Source: Gymnorhina tibicen (lineage: Eukaryota; Chordata; Aves; Passeriformes; Artamidae). Taken from it: a stretch of DNA of 64,000 nucleotides. This document shows positions 61,301 to 64,000 of the stretch, in pieces (position 1 is the stretch's first letter; the number at the start of each line of letters is the position of its first letter). Both the position numbers and the translations under genes were made by a program. The notes beneath the pieces were generated by a model that was not told where the DNA came from, did no database searches, and worked only from the letters and a program-made list of their open reading frames with translations. The stretch is taken from the NCBI GenBank assembly GCA_013399875.1, contig VXAZ01008004.1:62001-126000 (forward strand). The letters run 5' to 3'.

Positions 61301-64000
61301 GCTTACAGCTGGTTATCCAGAAGCCCTGGTAACATACACCAATCACATTTTTGCACATTAACAAACCTGTTTGCTTGAGCTGGTCTTATTAAATCCAAGG
61401 TCTATTTACAGGGACAAAAGAAAATTACTGCAATAAGAAAATATATTAACCGTGAAACATGAATTGTGAGTTTGGCTTTAGCAAGCTTATCTAGTATTAT
61501 GAACTTCTAATTACTCCATCAGGGTAATCTTAGGCCTGATAAATGATGCTAGTGTGAGTCTTTACAATGGGAGATTCTTATGCTTGAGAACATCATCAAC
61601 ACAGGTGTTATTGCAATTGACATGTATTCGTAAATATCACATTTGTTTTGCAGAGACTGGGCAGGAAACAAGTACAGCCTGAGCTGATAACTTGGTGGAT
61701 CAATAATCTAGCACAAGGATTTATACCCTTACATCCCTGCTTTAGCCCAGTTCTGAAAATACACGAGCAAGTGCACATCTTGCAGAATCAGAATAAATAT
61801 TCATGCTGCTTTCATCATATACCTGCAGAGGTTCCTACAAATTAGGGATGAAATTTTCTAAAAGACAAACATAAAAAACCCCCTCACTGTCAGGTAGAAC
61901 TGTCAGTACTCCTTTTTATTATGATTAAAGTGAACTATTTGGTTTTCATTTCTAATTAGTATTTCAGATGAAATAAAACAATCTTGGGCCAGAGCATTTT
62001 AAAACTTGCAAAGAGCACAAGAATGTGTAAATGGGTGGAAAGTACATTACTTAAGGGTTTTAATTTTTCATGAAAACTCTATCTAACAGGAATAGATTAT
62101 GCTTTTCAAATATAAACACACTTATATATGTTTCTTCTGGCCACCTTCGGGGAAAAAAAAAACCCCAAAAAATGCCAGCTGCCAGTGAAGTTTCAATGTC
62201 CCCTCGATTCTTTTCCTGAATGACCAAATGCAAAAGACCCTTTTCTGTGTAAAAGGAGTTTATAGTGCTTGCAGCAGCTTGTGCCACTTACCCATGTACA
62301 CTTCTAACCTTTATTCTTCCCCAGTCTGATACTGTCAATTAGATTAACATTACTGCGAGTCTTACAGATTTTCCATTATTAAAGACAAAAAGTAATTTAT
62401 GTTTTCTTACATCCATCAAACACCTGTGAAGCATCACCTAGAAATAACCAATTACAGCATCTATCCAGCTGTATACAGATAGATGTGGGGTTGCTGCAGC
62501 TAAGCCATCATCAGAAAACTCTGCATGCCCGTACTTCTTTACGGTTTGTTGCAATGCGAGCTCATCGGCTACAGGTTTACACTACACATGTTCTCCTTTA
62601 TACCTTCTGTCCACTCATTTGGCTGATGTTCCCTTCCCTCAATTTGCTTATCAGTTCTGAATGACAATAAAGGACAGGTCAATGCCACACTGTACTTTCT
62701 TTCTGTACAGTACTTTCACTCTGAAAGTAAGTTCATGAAATTTGAATCCTGGGCCGCCTGAGAAATCTGTTTTCTTGAATTGTCCGCTCACATAGAATAG
62801 TTTCAACAATTTTCATAATTTGAAAGGAATAAATGTTTTTGGTACTTTTTCTGCCTCAAGGTGTGGCATTGACAATAAAACAGATAAATAATAATCCAAA
62901 ACTTTAAATCCACATTTTCTTTTTTATAAATAAACCTACAAAATATTCTAGGCAAAGACATTGATATGAATCTTTGGATATGAATCATAATAGCAGATTT
63001 TCACATCAGGTATTTGATTCCATCTCTGAACTCTGAAGCCTCTGCAGTGTGAATGGCAGCAGGAAATGGCTTTCAAACTCTTCCTAACAGATGGAATAAA
63101 ATCTGCCAGGTTATTAAATTACTACACAACTATTTTTAGTTTCCATTTCTAAACCCTTTTTCTTCTTTTGTCATATAATATGTCATTGCTAATCAAATCT
63201 CAGAAGCATTACTATTTTGAAAACAGAAGCTTGAAATGGCAGTTTATTATTCTTTGCCCTGAACATTTTTGTTGCTACTTGATTTTTCTTCTAAAATTAT
63301 GCAGTATTTATACAGATTTGTGTACTAAAAAATAAAGTCAAAACATCATTTTATAGGACTTACAAGCTATAAAATTATTTTAGTGATGAATAATCACCAT
63401 GAATCCTTACCTAGACTGCAGTCTAAGATTAAAGAAAACTGTTTGCTGAAAGCTAACAAGTAGAAATGGCCTAATAACTATGAAAATGAAAGCAAATGCC
63501 TTGACTGTCTGGGGTAAAGCATATCAGAAGTGAAACATACTTTATTTTTGATGAATTGTACTTAGGAAGAATAGGAAGCTACTCAACTGTTGAGAAAATT
63601 AAACCAATTGTTTCCTCCTGTGAACTCTGTCATAGTGACAGATTTTCTCAGTGTACAAAGAAACCTTTGAAGGCAAATTTGCTTGTAATTCAAGTGTTAT
63701 GGAAAAAAATTGTCTCTTTGTTCATGTACTAACTGAAACACCCACCCTTTTCTTACATGAGGTCTATTATTACTGCTACATCTACACTACAGTACAGAAG
63801 TGATGATAATTTAAAAAAGGGAGCATTAAACATGGTTTGGAACTATTATCATAGCAAATATGGCAACACTGAAGGGAATTATATTAATTGTAAAGTGATT
63901 AAGTTAACTGGCAAATTCTGGTTTTACTTAAGGACAACACAAACTTCAATCAACTAAGGAGTCAATCTTGCAACTTGCAAATTGCTCCTGTATCTGATTT
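61301..64000. other. non-coding DNA with a CpG-retaining patch
   Basis: No gene or transposon is recognised. The part at about 62400-62580 has mixed composition and several CpGs (near CCCGTACTTC, TTTACGG, TGCGAGC and ATCGGC), like a conserved element. Open frames are short (up to about 75 codons). The last 1.4 kb is AT-rich with no recognisable structure. Confidence 0.5.

Overview
This is vertebrate nuclear DNA, most likely from a bird. The recognisable interspersed repeats are almost all CR1-type LINEs, several still ending in the ATTCT / ATTCTGTG-style tails typical of avian CR1. No mammalian L1, Alu or MIR copies are recognisable. The DNA is AT-rich, CpG-poor and full of homopolymer runs, with one 16-base assembly gap inside a poly(A) tract. 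I found no intact protein-coding gene, rRNA, functional tRNA or CRISPR array. Every recognisable long protein match belongs to a dead CR1. The window is best read as part of a long intron or an intergenic gene desert.

Layout: 1-22.6 kb is mostly unassigned non-coding DNA. It holds a CR1 3' tail (about 2.84-2.91 kb), short tandem duplications, a TG microsatellite, a CT-rich tract, and an unidentified coding-like, CpG-rich patch at 10.48-10.78 kb. From 22.67 to 27.55 kb is a repeat cluster: an LTR-like segment with a poly(A) signal and a strong downstream splice donor, a 1.8 kb minus-strand CR1 carrying a broken reverse transcriptase, and a plus-strand CR1 whose endonuclease end is joined almost directly to its 3' tail. 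From 27.6 to 42 kb is mainly unassigned, with a CR1 3' end at 35.4-35.7 kb, a heavily decayed older CR1 at about 37.5-38.4 kb, and the assembly gap at 41.1 kb. A 1.25 kb minus-strand CR1 lies at 42.16-43.40 kb. Two further decayed CR1 pieces lie at about 50.27-50.66 kb (plus) and 52.34-52.69 kb (minus). From 53 to 64 kb there are no clear transposons, but several stretches look like regulatory or conserved non-coding DNA: paired hairpins with TGACC/GGTCA ends at 54.1 kb, a CpG-enriched patch at 60.26-60.62 kb, and another at 62.4-62.6 kb. A fragment resembling half of tRNA-Ile(AAU) sits at 61.25 kb.

Nothing here forms an operon or pathway. The repeats record at least two ages of CR1 activity: three pieces (37.5, 50.3 and 52.5 kb) are much more decayed than the others. 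The most useful leads are the coding-like patch at 10.5 kb, the LTR-like segment with its splice donor, the internally deleted CR1, the tRNA-Ile-like fragment, and the CpG-rich or palindromic patches in the last 11 kb. No comparative search could be run, so conservation claims are inferences.
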